Both the position numbers and the translations under genes were made by a program. Shown here piece after piece: positions 17,067 through 25,798 of a stretch of DNA of 64,000 bases. Under the pieces are notes generated by a model that made no database searches, was not told where the DNA came from, and was given only the letters and a program-made list of their open reading frames with translations. Position 1 is the first letter of the stretch; each line of letters starts with the position of its first letter. This DNA comes from Petrachloros mirabilis ULC683 (GTDB taxonomy: Bacteria; Cyanobacteriota; Cyanobacteriia; Thermosynechococcales; Thermosynechococcaceae), in assembly GCF_009939295.1 (NCBI RefSeq), contig NZ_WVIC01000012.1, positions 29,418 through 93,417 on the forward strand. Direction: 5' to 3'.

Positions 17067-17202
17067 AGAGGCTGTCCTTAAAGTCTTGCTCTACATTCGC
17101 CCCCCAACTCCCCATTCTGGGGGGCTTTGATCACTCCTAAGTCCCCCATGGGGGATTTAGGGGGCGGGTGCAAGGCGTTAGAAACGTTTCAAACTACCTC
17201 TT
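17067..17202. mobile_element. MITE-B copy 1
   Basis: A 136-bp non-coding element. The left end reads AGAGGCTGTCCTTAAAGTCTT and the right end GAAACGTTTCAAACTACCTCTT, which are imperfect inverted repeats. The interior has paired C- and G-runs: CCCCCAACTCCCCATTCTGG and GTCCCCCATGGGGGATTTAG. A second copy in the opposite orientation is at 53802-53943. No reading frame, and no clear target duplication. Confidence 0.65.
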
Positions 17203-17349
17203 AACTCCTCTTCAAGGTGATTGATTACATCATCCTTGAAGGTTCGAGTTCAGTGACGGGTTGACTCACAAAACTTCTCAGCCAAAACCCTAGAAGCCTT
17301 CTCAGAGAGAAGCCGCTTCGCGTCTACATCCTAGTCCTCTCCCGAGAGA

Positions 17350-17525
17350 GCTACCGTGTACGCACAAGTCTTGAAAAATTCAAAATCTTTGCACTCGCCC
17401 CCCTAGCCCCCCAATTCTGGGGGGAACTAGTCCTAACTTTCGGATTTCTCCCCCCAATTTTGGGGGGTTGGGGGGGCTAATGCAGTGTTGAACACGGAGA
17501 ACTAGAGATGTGTGTACACCGTAGC
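17350..17525. mobile_element. MITE-A copy 2
   Basis: This 176-bp element ends in GCTACCGTGTACGCACA and TGTGTGTACACCGTAGC. The interior has several G/C-run palindromes. The flanks CCGAGAGA (left) and CCGAGGGA (right) match 7 of 8, consistent with an aged target duplication inside a CTCTCCCGAGGGAGAG palindrome. Together with MITE-B copy 1 it accounts for nearly all of 17047-17598; I see no gene there. Confidence 0.75.
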
Positions 17526-17628
17526 CCGAGGGAGAGAGAAACAGAAGGGTGGATCAGCTCGCCGCTCTTTCGGGGAGAGGGGTTGGGGGTCATAGACTTT
17601 GATCAGTCAATCAGGTTCGGGGGTGACA

Positions 17629-20241
17629 ATGGTGATTAAGCAGCCTTTTTTGAGTGCGTGGACTGTGCTCACCTCCCTACCTACAGCCACCCCATCAGGG
17701 GGACAAATGTTGATCACGCTGCTGGCCGGACTGTTGCTGGCGATCGCCTTTCAATTTTTGCTGACCAATCTGGGTATTGCCTTGGGCATCAGTGTCCTCA
17801 GTTTTCGGCCAGCCTCCAAGTCCACCCAATCTCAGGCTGCCCTAGACGCGGACTCTGACAACTCTGGGTGGGACGGACTCGTGCCAGTGATTAGTCTGGC
17901 CACTGGCTTAGGGATCTTGCTGACCTTGAATGGGGTGTTGGCTGGGGCTTGCTTTTTAGCCGTCAAGCTCAGCTTTGCCCCGACCCCCCTCATGGGTGCC
18001 ATCCTGGGGCTTTTGATTTGGGCTGCCTATGGCCTGTTATTGTTCTGGCTCAGCTCCGTCGCTGTGGGGTCGGTGATTGACCTGGCACTGAGTTCGGTGA
18101 CGGTGGGTCTGCGCCGTCTCAAGACAGCGATGCAACAGCTTTTCAAGGGGTCAGAGCCAGATCCCGATATTGACCTGAGCCAACGTGTACAGGAGGAGGT
18201 GGCCTCAGCGTTGGCAGATAACACCCTCCAGCAAGACTTAAGGGCAGCCCTGGCGGCTCTCAAGACGGCCAACCCCCAGCCATTACAATCCATGCCAGAG
18301 ACCACGGCTCAGGCAGAACCCCCCCCAGCAAAGCAGACCCATGAAGATGGCGAGACAGCACTGATCCAAAGCGGTGAGAACCGACTAGACGCAAGGCGTC
18401 CCATGCTGCGCTTGAATGAGTCATCCTCTAGTGACTCATCCATGTGGGCAGAGGGCAAAGATTGGGTCAAATCCCGCCTCGCCGCCTTAGATGTGCCCCA
18501 ACTCCTCAGTCAAGCGCTGAATCAAGCTTTGGCACAGGTGGACTTATCAGACTGGGATCTAGAACAACTCTGGCAGCAAGTCTTGCCCACCGAGCCATCC
18601 CAGGTAGCAGAGAACAAAAGCCTGACTTATCTGGAGGTGGCGGACTATCTTCAGCAGGCTCATACCTGGACGTTACATCCTGAGGTCTTAGAAACGGAGT
18701 TCCCGGCGCTTCTGTACGACCCAGAAGCCGATCCCCAATGGATAGCTGAGCAACTGGTGGGGCTGAGTCGAGACACTTATGTAGAACTCTTACAAGGGCG
18801 GGGTGACCTCACTGACACTCAGATTGACTCCCTAGCCGATGTGCTGAGCGAGCTGCAAGCTTCGGTGCAGGATCGCCTCCCCCCTGGGGATTCTCCACCC
18901 CAGTCAGCAGACGTCACCGCCCTGAGTGAACCGCTGATCAATTATTTGCGTTACACCAATCTCAACAAACTCTCTGAGGCAGGTGTAGCCCAAAAAGTTG
19001 AAGATCTCAAAGCAGAGTTTGCCTTGAAGGATCTACCACCCCTTGCTCTGGAGCCCTTGGCGGCTATTTTGAAGCGTCGGCAAGGGTTAAGTCGTCGCCG
19101 CCGTCAGTCGTTGTTGACCCAACTGGAGCAGTCCTGGGCGGCTGACACCGCCGCGCCCCAAACCCACCCCATCACTGCGGCGCTCCCAACCATTGACTGG
19201 AGCGCCATCACCCTTGAAGACCTGAAGCCTGACCTGCTGAAGTTGTTTGAAGATCCGAGCCAGGGGGTATCCGTTGTGGGTCAACGAATCGCACAACTTG
19301 ATTGGGAACCTCTGGTCAAGCAACTCCAGAACCAGGTGGATCCTGACCAAGCCCGACAGGTGACACAGTGGCTACAGCAGCGAGTTGCCATCGCACTGCG
19401 TCAGTCTCGACGGTGGCTACGAGGTGCCAGACACAACTTGTCAGAGGTGCAAACGCAACTACAGCGTTATCTGCGCTACCAGTCAAAAACTCGGTTGACC
19501 CCAGCCGCCATTCAGGAGGATGTGGCCGCTCTGCTGTCTGCTGGCGCGGCCAATTTCAGCCAAGACAGCTTGACCGCGCAGACGAAAACCTTGACGGCTG
19601 AAATTTTTGAGGGGCTGTCAACCCGAGCCGATCTGACCCGCACTGAAGCCGAAGCGGTGGCGGCTCAAGTTCAGACTGCCATCGAGACCATGGTGGACTC
19701 TTGGAAGTCTAAACCGGAGAACCTGCCACCGCTGCTAAAAGAAGGGCAACAAGCCACCCCCCAGATCGAGTCAGCCCCTGACCTGGCGACGATCAAAGAG
19801 ACTCTCTCCGCCCAACTGCAACTGCCCAGCCTGGAGTCTCTCAAGCAGTCTGTGGGCAACCTCTTGGCTCAAAGCTCTATGCCCAATTTAGAAAACCTGT
19901 CGCTGACAGCACTGCGAGACCCCCTTGTTAATCTTGCTCAAGAGGCCCAGTCTACGGTACTAGAGATGGGAGATCAACTCTCTGAAACAGTCACTCAAGA
20001 TCTGATGGCGCACATCGCAGCCACTCGCGATCGCTGTCTAGCGCAACTGGAGCAGATGCAAGCTGATCTGCAAGCCCAGGTCGATGGGGTGCGCCATCAA
20101 GTGCAAGCTCGGGCAGAGTCGGCGCGCAAAGTAGCTGCGATCGCAGCCTGGTGGCTCTTTTTCACCGCCCTGACCACTGGAGCCACAGCAGCACTTGCCG
20201 GGTTCTATGCCGTCAGAGGCTTACCCCTTGTTTCTGGCTAG
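17629..20241 (+). CDS. Large membrane protein with repeated helical modules
   Basis: An 870-residue protein from ATG 17629 (a TTG ten codons earlier is also open). Three hydrophobic segments lie in the first 150 residues (near MLITLLAGLLLAIAFQFLL, VISLATGLGILLTLNG, and ILGLLIWAAYGLLLFWLSS), and one more (AAIAAWWLFFTALTTGATA) at the extreme C-terminus. The middle is helical with a recurring RxDLT-type module seen near residues 390 (RGDLTDTQIDSLADVL), 483 (RQGLSRRRRQSLLTQL) and 665 (RADLTRTEAEAVAAQV). I know similar cyanobacterial proteins only as uncharacterised. No enzymatic motif. A scaffold or tether between membranes is a guess. Confidence 0.75.
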   Translation: MVIKQPFLSAWTVLTSLPTATPSGGQMLITLLAGLLLAIAFQFLLTNLGIALGISVLSFRPASKSTQSQAALDADSDNSGWDGLVPVISLATGLGILLTLNGVLAGACFLAVKLSFAPTPLMGAILGLLIWAAYGLLLFWLSSVAVGSVIDLALSSVTVGLRRLKTAMQQLFKGSEPDPDIDLSQRVQEEVASALADNTLQQDLRAALAALKTANPQPLQSMPETTAQAEPPPAKQTHEDGETALIQSGENRLDARRPMLRLNESSSSDSSMWAEGKDWVKSRLAALDVPQLLSQALNQALAQVDLSDWDLEQLWQQVLPTEPSQVAENKSLTYLEVADYLQQAHTWTLHPEVLETEFPALLYDPEADPQWIAEQLVGLSRDTYVELLQGRGDLTDTQIDSLADVLSELQASVQDRLPPGDSPPQSADVTALSEPLINYLRYTNLNKLSEAGVAQKVEDLKAEFALKDLPPLALEPLAAILKRRQGLSRRRRQSLLTQLEQSWAADTAAPQTHPITAALPTIDWSAITLEDLKPDLLKLFEDPSQGVSVVGQRIAQLDWEPLVKQLQNQVDPDQARQVTQWLQQRVAIALRQSRRWLRGARHNLSEVQTQLQRYLRYQSKTRLTPAAIQEDVAALLSAGAANFSQDSLTAQTKTLTAEIFEGLSTRADLTRTEAEAVAAQVQTAIETMVDSWKSKPENLPPLLKEGQQATPQIESAPDLATIKETLSAQLQLPSLESLKQSVGNLLAQSSMPNLENLSLTALRDPLVNLAQEAQSTVLEMGDQLSETVTQDLMAHIAATRDRCLAQLEQMQADLQAQVDGVRHQVQARAESARKVAAIAAWWLFFTALTTGATAALAGFYAVRGLPLVSG

Positions 20242-20360
20242 GACTACAAACTGAATACCCACCAATCTACAAACCATCTGAGCATCCTCCTATTTTTGGG
20301 AAAACCCAGTCAATACTGGGGAGATGACAACCCCACCAAAACCGCATTTAGAGATGTGCC

Positions 20361-21149
20361 ATGAGCCTTGATTTAGCCCCTGAAATCTCTCCAACTCCAC
20401 TGGCCGGAACTGCCTTGATTGTGGGTGCCACCCAGGGCATTGGCTTAGAGATCGTGCAGCAGTTACTGCGACAGCCGCAGATCAGCCTTGTTTATGCCAC
20501 TTATCGCCGCACCGAAACCGCAACAGCCTTGATGGCACTTCAGAGCCAATATCCTGACCAACTGAACTGCCTGTCCATGGACATCACCGACGAAGCTCAA
20601 ATTGCAGCTACGCTAAACCACATTCAGCAGCAGACGCCAACCCTACACCTGTTGTTGAACAGCGTGGGTCTGCTCCACGACGGCAGCTTGCAGCCAGAAA
20701 AAAACTTACAGCAAATTCAACCCGAGCATCTGATGCGGTTGTTTCAGGTGAACAGCATCGGATCAGTGCTATTGGCCAAACATGCATTGCCCCTACTTCG
20801 CCATCCTCACCGCAGCATTTTGGCCAGCATCTCTGCCAAGGTGGGTAGCATCGGGGACAATCATTTGGGGGGCTGGTATGGCTATCGCGCCTCCAAAGCA
20901 GCGTTGAATATGTTTATGCGTACCGTGGCTCTAGAGTATCGACGTAAAAGCCCCCAGACCCTGGTGGTCACCCTGCATCCCGGCACCACAGATACCGCCC
21001 TGTCCCAACCTTTTCAGCGCCAAGTGCCTCCTGAAAAGCTATTTCCGGTAAGGCGCACGGCACAACAACTGCTGCAAGTGTTGGCGGGGCTAACCCTTGC
21101 AGATAGCGGTCAGTTTTTCTCCTGGGACGGGTCGCGGTTGCCCTGGTAA
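20361..21149 (+). CDS. Short-chain dehydrogenase/reductase
   Basis: A 262-residue classical SDR. The cofactor loop is IVGATQGIGLEI (Gly-x3-Gly-x-Gly, residues 21-32). NSVG stands for the usual NNAG, and the catalytic Tyr-x3-Lys is YRASK, with a serine in SILASISAKVGS. Arg in TYRRTETA after the second strand suggests NADPH preference. The family resembles C-factor-like SDRs, but substrate cannot be inferred. It stands alone, with its own upstream gap of about 120 bp and decayed DNA downstream. Confidence 0.9.
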   Translation: MSLDLAPEISPTPLAGTALIVGATQGIGLEIVQQLLRQPQISLVYATYRRTETATALMALQSQYPDQLNCLSMDITDEAQIAATLNHIQQQTPTLHLLLNSVGLLHDGSLQPEKNLQQIQPEHLMRLFQVNSIGSVLLAKHALPLLRHPHRSILASISAKVGSIGDNHLGGWYGYRASKAALNMFMRTVALEYRRKSPQTLVVTLHPGTTDTALSQPFQRQVPPEKLFPVRRTAQQLLQVLAGLTLADSGQFFSWDGSRLPW

Positions 21150-21229
21150 GACACGGGTATCTGGTACATCGAAACCCTGAGTCCGGTGTTACCCGTCACC
21201 TGTCTAATGCCGGATGGTGAAATTCAGCC

Positions 21230-21592
21230 CTTGGAACTGCAAGTCGATAACGAGGGAGAGTCCGAAAAATCCCGCTGTAGTTGGCGCAGCGATCGCAGTT
21301 CGGTTCCGGGAATGCGTTGAGTGCTAGGCTTGCCATTTTTGAGACGACGGACATGGAGCTGTCCTTCTTTGAGATCTATTTGGCTTCAGTGCAGGGAGAT
21401 CGCCTCACTCACCCACAGCCCATGCCGATACATCATTAGCAAAAGTGTGTAGTTGCGCTGACCGTACCAACCCATCTTTTTAGGAGCTTGCAGGAGTTGA
21501 TCGACTTCATCGGGCAGGGGGTACTCGCGCGATCGCAGCTCAATATTGTTCGGTCGCTTCAGCAGCGAAGTCGGGGCATCTACAGTCATCAT
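21230..21592 (-). pseudogene. Broken tyrosine recombinase (integrase)
   Basis: The intact part is a 68-codon frame at 21386-21592 ending in MMYRHGLWVSEAISLH, the box-I region of tyrosine recombinases with the catalytic Arg (YRHGL). Reading on through the TGA gives SQIDLKEGQLHVRRLKNG and IPGTELRSLRQLQRDF, which continue the same family. The stop replaces a Trp codon (TGG to TGA) by comparison with the usual LRWxQIDL phrase. Beyond about 21240 the frame breaks up, so the His-x2-Arg and Tyr are lost. The start overlaps the vapC stop by four bases. A remnant of a mobile or phage-like unit. Confidence 0.75.
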
Positions 21593-22014
21593 CTCTCTCC
21601 TAGCGTTTTCACTGTGATGTTCTCAAACCGAGAGAAATGTTTACGGTCAAAGGTATAGGCTGTGCTGATCTGTTGTTGCACCATCCAAGCAGCATTGTAG
21701 GCATCAATGAAATCCACGTTCTTGGCGGCGTAGTTGGTAGCCGCTTCAATCAACAAATCAAACTCTGCTATCTCTAGTCCTGGTGTGTTGAGAATCGCCA
21801 ACACGCGATCTCGGATTTGCTCACGGGACAACCCATAAAACGAAGTCAGCGTCCAGACAATTTCCGCGATGACGAGGGAGGTTGTGACCAAGATAATTTC
21901 TCCGAGGGCGGCGCGTTGGAGCAAGTCTTCGACACAATCCGCTTTTTCGGGAAGATCGTTGGTCAGGTATCGCAGGAAGAGGTTGGTATCGATGAAGGCG
22001 CGCTCAATCGTCAT
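21589..22014 (-). CDS. VapC-type PIN-domain toxin
   Basis: A 141-residue PIN-domain ribonuclease. The four acidic metal ligands are visible: Asp9 in FIDTNLFLRYL, Glu51 in IAEIVW, Asp101/Asp104 in VDFIDAYNA and Asp123 in FDRKHF. Such toxins cut tRNA or rRNA until the antitoxin is bound. It overlaps the AbrB-type antitoxin gene by 11 bases and is followed directly by the broken integrase. Complete and probably functional. Confidence 0.9.
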   Translation of the reverse strand: MTIERAFIDTNLFLRYLTNDLPEKADCVEDLLQRAALGEIILVTTSLVIAEIVWTLTSFYGLSREQIRDRVLAILNTPGLEIAEFDLLIEAATNYAAKNVDFIDAYNAAWMVQQQISTAYTFDRKHFSRFENITVKTLGER

Positions 22015-22255
22015 CCGTCACGCTCCTGTAGGCACGACGATCTAGAACCTGCTGGCGAATGGCATCAAAGTCTTGGGGTTCGGAGACGGGAATGCTGCCT
22101 CGAAAGTCTGACAGAGTGGTTTTAAGGGGCTGTAAGACCACTTCATCGCCCCGGCGCACAAAGGCAAGGCGATCACCTTCTTGCAGATTTAATTCCTGAC
22201 GAATCAGGCGCGGAATCGCAATCTGTCCCCGTCGTCCAACTTTACTGACATTCAT
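22004..22255 (-). CDS. AbrB/MazE-type antitoxin of the VapBC pair
   Basis: An 83-residue protein. The N-terminal 45 residues form the swapped-hairpin DNA-binding fold: VSKVGRRGQIAIPRLIRQEL, then GDRLAFVRRGDEVVLQP. The acidic C-terminus (FDAIRQQVLDRRAYRSVTDDD) should wrap the toxin. It overlaps the toxin by 11 bases and precedes it, so it likely autoregulates from the gap upstream of 22255. Confidence 0.88.
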   Translation of the reverse strand: MNVSKVGRRGQIAIPRLIRQELNLQEGDRLAFVRRGDEVVLQPLKTTLSDFRGSIPVSEPQDFDAIRQQVLDRRAYRSVTDDD

Positions 22256-22363
22256 AGGTAAATCTCAAAAGTGACTGACAAGTCTGATTTTGACTGACAT
22301 TTCTATTTTAGACTAACCCTTCAGATTTGACCTAATTTTAAGACTGTCCGGTTTTAGCTCACA

Positions 22364-22475
22364 CCTCAGCCGCATACAAAACCACCGATAAAATTCAACT
22401 CGAAAGCGACATGCCATTCTTTTGAGCTGCTTCCTTCAGCAACCGCTTATCATCTGGCGATAAGCGCAATTCCAT
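22364..22475 (-). pseudogene. Broken DUF1778 (TacA-like) antitoxin
   Basis: From an ATG at 22475 the frame reads MELRLSPDDKRLLKEAAQKNGM then SLSS, a TGA, and ILSVVLYAAEV. Intact DUF1778 antitoxins have a ribbon-helix-helix with exactly this rhythm (RLSPEDK...EAA...SLTEFI), where Phe would replace the stop. So one nonsense change seems to have killed it. No GNAT toxin partner follows downstream. It is part of the decayed stretch between vapB and glk. Confidence 0.6.
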
Positions 22476-22748
22476 GCGATCGCCCAAGACTTTCCCAACG
22501 CTCAATGGCTTTACACCCTCCCCACCTCCGACTTTTGGAACCGCTTACCTACATCCGGCGGGGCAGATATTGCCGACTGGATTGCAGATTATCAACTGAG
22601 CACCACTGATATTTGGGAAGCCTGCGAACCCCGTCGTATTCAAGCTGCTCAACCCCAATCACCCCTTATATCAGCGATGCGAGTTATATTACAGCGAGTC
22701 CGTTTGTCCCAAGTGACGATTGAAGGTGCAAGGGTAGGAGCCAATTGA
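22467..22748 (+). pseudogene. Fragment resembling a plasmid/phage primase-type protein
   Basis: An open frame without a start codon. It contains NAQWLYTLPTSDFWNRLP and GGADIADWIADYQLS. The DIADWI phrase recalls segments of replication primases in phage and plasmid proteins, but the match is too short to be sure. It overlaps the broken antitoxin on the other strand and stops at 22748, 42 bp before glk. With that antitoxin it explains most of 22256-22790. Confidence 0.3.
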
Positions 22749-22790
22749 AAACGATGGCTCAGTGAGGTTGATCTTGGAACGAGCAGCAAC

Positions 22791-23783
22791 ATGACACGCA
22801 TTATCGCGGGGGATATTGGCGGCACTAAAACTCTGCTTCGTCTGGAGCAGAAAACAGGGTCAGAGCGGCAAACGCTAGGGGAGTCACTCTATGTCAGTGC
22901 CAACTACGCCCATCTCAATGACATTGTGGCGGATTTTCTGCACCAGGTGGGCGGGGAACGACCCCAGGCAGCGTGCTTTGCGATCGCAGGTCCGGTCGTG
23001 AGCGGCACCAGTCAGCTCACCAATCTGTCCTGGTATTTAGAAGAGCATCAGATGTCCAAGGCTCTGGAGATTCCCCAGGTGCGCCTGATCAATGACTTCG
23101 CAGCGGTCGGCTATGGCATTTTGGCTCTCCAGCCCGAAGACCAGGTGATCTTGCAAGATCAGCCCAGGGTGGCCAAAGCCCCCATTGCCGTTATCGGAGC
23201 AGGAACCGGCTTGGGACAAGCCCTGTTGATCTGGCAAGGCCAAGACTACGATGTACTGGCCATAGAAGGCGGTCACAGTGACTACGCCCCCCGTACAGAC
23301 TTAGAAATTGGGCTGCTGCAATATCTGCGCCGTCGTCATCATCGGGTTTCTGTTGAGCGGGTGGTGTCTGGTCAGGGCATTTACGCCATCTATGAATACC
23401 TACGCGATACCCAGGTTGCCCCAGAGAGTGCCGACATCAAAGCCCGGATGGCTGAGCAGGATCCCGCTGCGGTGATTACCCAGGCTGCCCTGGCGGGGCT
23501 TGACCCCCTGTGCCAGAAAACCCTGAACTTATTTGTGTCTGCCTATGGGGCTGAAGCGGGCAACTTAGCGCTCAAAAGCCTTCCCTACGGGGGTGTCTAC
23601 ATCGCGGGGGGCATTGCGCCCAAAATTTTGCCCAGTCTGCAAGATGGTTGCTTTATGGACAGTTTTATGGACAAAGGTCGATTAAATACCCTATTGGCCA
23701 CCCTGCGCGTCACCATCATTCTCAATTCTAAACTGGGGCTGATCGGGGCGGCACTCTATGCCCATCGGTTGCTCAAAAGCTGA
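22791..23783 (+). CDS. glk: Glucokinase
   Basis: A 330-residue enzyme that phosphorylates glucose with ATP. The N-terminal phosphate loop AGDIGGTKTLLRL (residues 6-18), the LINDFAAVGYG loop with the catalytic Asp, GAGTGLGQALL and the EGGHSDYAP segment are typical of the non-ROK bacterial glucokinase family used by cyanobacteria. Its last 93 bases overlap the end of scpB on the opposite strand. The start ATG at 22791 gives the canonical N-terminus. Confidence 0.95.
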   Translation: MTRIIAGDIGGTKTLLRLEQKTGSERQTLGESLYVSANYAHLNDIVADFLHQVGGERPQAACFAIAGPVVSGTSQLTNLSWYLEEHQMSKALEIPQVRLINDFAAVGYGILALQPEDQVILQDQPRVAKAPIAVIGAGTGLGQALLIWQGQDYDVLAIEGGHSDYAPRTDLEIGLLQYLRRRHHRVSVERVVSGQGIYAIYEYLRDTQVAPESADIKARMAEQDPAAVITQAALAGLDPLCQKTLNLFVSAYGAEAGNLALKSLPYGGVYIAGGIAPKILPSLQDGCFMDSFMDKGRLNTLLATLRVTIILNSKLGLIGAALYAHRLLKS

Positions 23784-24386
23784 ACCTGACTCGCTTTCAT
23801 CTTCCATCCCGACGGGGGTGGCCTCTTCCGTCTCGTCAGCTTGGCTAACCTGTCGAGCTTCTTTGGCTTTCAGTCGCAGGGTAAGCTGCTCCAAACCAGG
23901 AAGCTGATCAATTTGAAAATACTGGTAAAACTGATTGGTGACCTGTACCTGGTAAGAGCGCCCGCTGGTGAGGCGACGTTTGCGAATAAAGCCTTGCTCC
24001 GCTAGCTCAGAAACATGCTGATAGGCACCAGAGCCCCGCAGATCTACGAGATCGGTTTGGGCAATGGGGCCTTTGAGGGCAATCACCGCCAGGGTTCGCA
24101 GGGCACCCAGCCCTAAATCTAAGGGGATGAGCTTTTGGACGAGATCTTGGTATGTTTCACGCAGTTGCAGGCTGTAACCTTGATCGGTTTCGACAATTTC
24201 TAGGGCGCTGTCTCGGTGGGCAAAGTCTTGCATGAGGTCGATGAGCGCATCTTCTACGGCGTCGCGATCGCAGCCTGCGTACTCAGCAATTTCTGCAATG
24301 GTGAGCGGCTGTGCCTTTAAGTAGAGAATCGCCTCAATTTGAGTGGCCAACTGGGAAGCCGTGGCCCTGTCATCAGAACTGATCAT
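23691..24386 (-). CDS. scpB: Segregation and condensation protein B
   Basis: About 231 residues from ATG 24386 (a GTG at 24407 adds seven). Two winged-helix domains are evident: IEAILYLKAQPLTIAEIAEYA near the N-terminus and TLAVIALKGPIAQTDLVDLRG near residue 100, followed by LIRKR-like RKRRLTSGRSYQVQVT. ScpB binds ScpA and SMC in chromosome condensation. The C-terminal 45 residues after LTLRLKAKEAR are acidic, of low complexity and not part of the usual fold. That tail is encoded mostly by the 93-bp region shared with glk. Confidence 0.93.
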   Translation of the reverse strand: MISSDDRATASQLATQIEAILYLKAQPLTIAEIAEYAGCDRDAVEDALIDLMQDFAHRDSALEIVETDQGYSLQLRETYQDLVQKLIPLDLGLGALRTLAVIALKGPIAQTDLVDLRGSGAYQHVSELAEQGFIRKRRLTSGRSYQVQVTNQFYQYFQIDQLPGLEQLTLRLKAKEARQVSQADETEEATPVGMEDESESGSAFEQPMGIECRPDQPQFRIENDGDAQGGQ

Positions 24387-24425
24387 GGTGCTATTGCCTA
24401 GAGCCACAACCTAACTCACCGCATT

Positions 24426-25310
24426 CTAATCGAGATTGCGTCCGGTCAACTCCACAAAAATATCTTCCAGGTTGGCGGGTCGAACCATCATCCCCACTCG
24501 GTTGGGCTGAGCATCTAAAAAGGCTTGTGCCTCCTCCAGGCTAGAGAAAAAGCGATAGTCCCAGCGGAGCGACCCTTCCCGACCGGCCTCATGACTATCT
24601 AATTGCTTGACCACCAAGGCTTCCCCATGCCGTTGTTTCAGTTCGGCCAGGGTGCCTAGGGCAATCAGTTTGCCCATGTCCATAATGCCGATGCGATCGC
24701 AGAGGGCTTCCACTTCTTCCATATAGTGGGTGGTGAGTAAGAGGGTCATGCCGCGCTGATTTAGGTCCTGAATAATTTCCCAAATGCGCCGCCGAGACTG
24801 GGGATCTAGGCCGACCGTGGGTTCATCCAAGAATAAAGCCTCTGGTTCATGGAGCAGGGCACGGGCAATTTGCAAACGCCGCAACATACCGCCGGAGAGC
24901 GTTTTAGCTTTATCCTGTTGGCGATTGAGCAAATCAACATACTCTAAGTATTGATGAATCTGTTGTTGACGGAGTGCCTGGGGCAGATGGTGTAATCGCC
25001 CCTGAAATTCCATGTTTTCCCAAACCGTCAGATCGCGATCAACACTGGTTTGTTGCAACACCACGCCAAGCCGACGCTTCACCTCTTGGGCATGTTTGAG
25101 AACATTAAACCCAGCCACCTCAATGTCGCCCTCCGTCGGTCGGGTGAGGGTAGTCAACATGCGAATAGTAGTGGATTTACCGGCTCCGTTGGGGCCGAGT
25201 AAACCAAAAATTTCACCCTGGGGAATAGTCAAGCAGAGGTCATTGACAACGGGCGTTTGATTATAGTGCTTAGACACATGCTGTAGAGAAACAGCCACAG
25301 ATGGCGTCAT
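24426..25310 (-). CDS. ABC transporter ATP-binding protein (DrrA/YadG-like)
   Basis: A 294-residue ATPase. Walker A is GLLGPNGAGKSTT (residues 35-47), signature LSGGMLRRLQIARALL near 139, Walker B ALFLDEPTVGLDP and the switch His in LLLTTHYMEE. The C-terminal 80 residues (FFSSLEEAQAFLDAQ, ANLEDIFVELTGRNLD) are the extension typical of DrrA/NatA-type exporters, whose permease is a separate ABC-2 protein. No permease gene adjoins it, so its partner lies elsewhere. It precedes scpB by about 40 bp on the same strand. Substrate unknown. Confidence 0.92.
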   Translation of the reverse strand: MTPSVAVSLQHVSKHYNQTPVVNDLCLTIPQGEIFGLLGPNGAGKSTTIRMLTTLTRPTEGDIEVAGFNVLKHAQEVKRRLGVVLQQTSVDRDLTVWENMEFQGRLHHLPQALRQQQIHQYLEYVDLLNRQQDKAKTLSGGMLRRLQIARALLHEPEALFLDEPTVGLDPQSRRRIWEIIQDLNQRGMTLLLTTHYMEEVEALCDRIGIMDMGKLIALGTLAELKQRHGEALVVKQLDSHEAGREGSLRWDYRFFSSLEEAQAFLDAQPNRVGMMVRPANLEDIFVELTGRNLD

Positions 25311-25404
25311 TCCAAAGTCTCAATAGGGCAGGGTTTAACTCAATCTAGCAGCTAGGTCGGATCATACCTGTGCTAGAATTACTATTCGTGTATTTTTTGG
25401 CATT

Positions 25405-25434
25405 GCTCTCTTCGCCACTGCACGGCAAGAGGGC
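25405..25434 (+). promoter_or_regulatory. Leader hairpin before the small basic-protein gene
   Basis: GCTCTCTTCGCC and GGCAAGAGGGC can pair around a seven-base loop with one bulge, about 65 bases before the ATG at 25498. A TAGAAT box at about 25374 could serve as a -10. The hairpin would lie in the 5' leader. No known riboswitch is recognised. Confidence 0.3.
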
Positions 25435-25497
25435 ATTGGTCTGACACTCTGTATTAGATGCTGTCTTGATCCTAACCCCTAACATTATGAGGTAAAC

Positions 25498-25689
25498 ATG
25501 GCTAAACGCCGGAACCTAAAGAAAGAGAAGGCTCTCCGCAACCAAGCATACGCCCGCAAGTTCCGTAAGCGAAATACGGGACGCTTTGGCCGACGGTTTA
25601 ACAACTACCAAGGTGGCCGTCAGGAAAACAATAGCGATCAAGATCAAGATAACCAAGATAGCAACGCTGCTACGGCTGATCACAATTAG
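25498..25689 (+). CDS. Small, strongly basic conserved protein
   Basis: A 63-residue protein. The first 40 residues are extremely Lys/Arg-rich (MAKRRNLKKEKALRNQAYAR, then KFRKRNTGRFGRR), while the last 22 are Asn/Gln/Asp-rich. Such a split resembles small nucleic-acid- or ribosome-associated proteins, but I know no experimental function. GGTAA lies just before the ATG as a weak ribosome site. A structured leader precedes it and a good terminator lies 110 bp downstream, so it is probably expressed as a single-gene unit. Confidence 0.75.
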   Translation: MAKRRNLKKEKALRNQAYARKFRKRNTGRFGRRFNNYQGGRQENNSDQDQDNQDSNAATADHN

Positions 25690-25798
25690 GATAAAACGCG
25701 AAGGGCGCAAGCCTGGAAAGGTCTGCACGCTATGAAAAGCGTACCTGTTGGATCTAGATCGCACAGCCGTCAGCTTGCATAACCGTTGGATTAGTGTA

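Noticed and set aside
25690..25798. A tRNA or known small RNA after the small basic-protein gene
   Set aside because: No cloverleaf or known cyanobacterial sRNA motif. Only a weak ACGCT/AGCGT stem is seen, so it is treated as 3' untranslated region.
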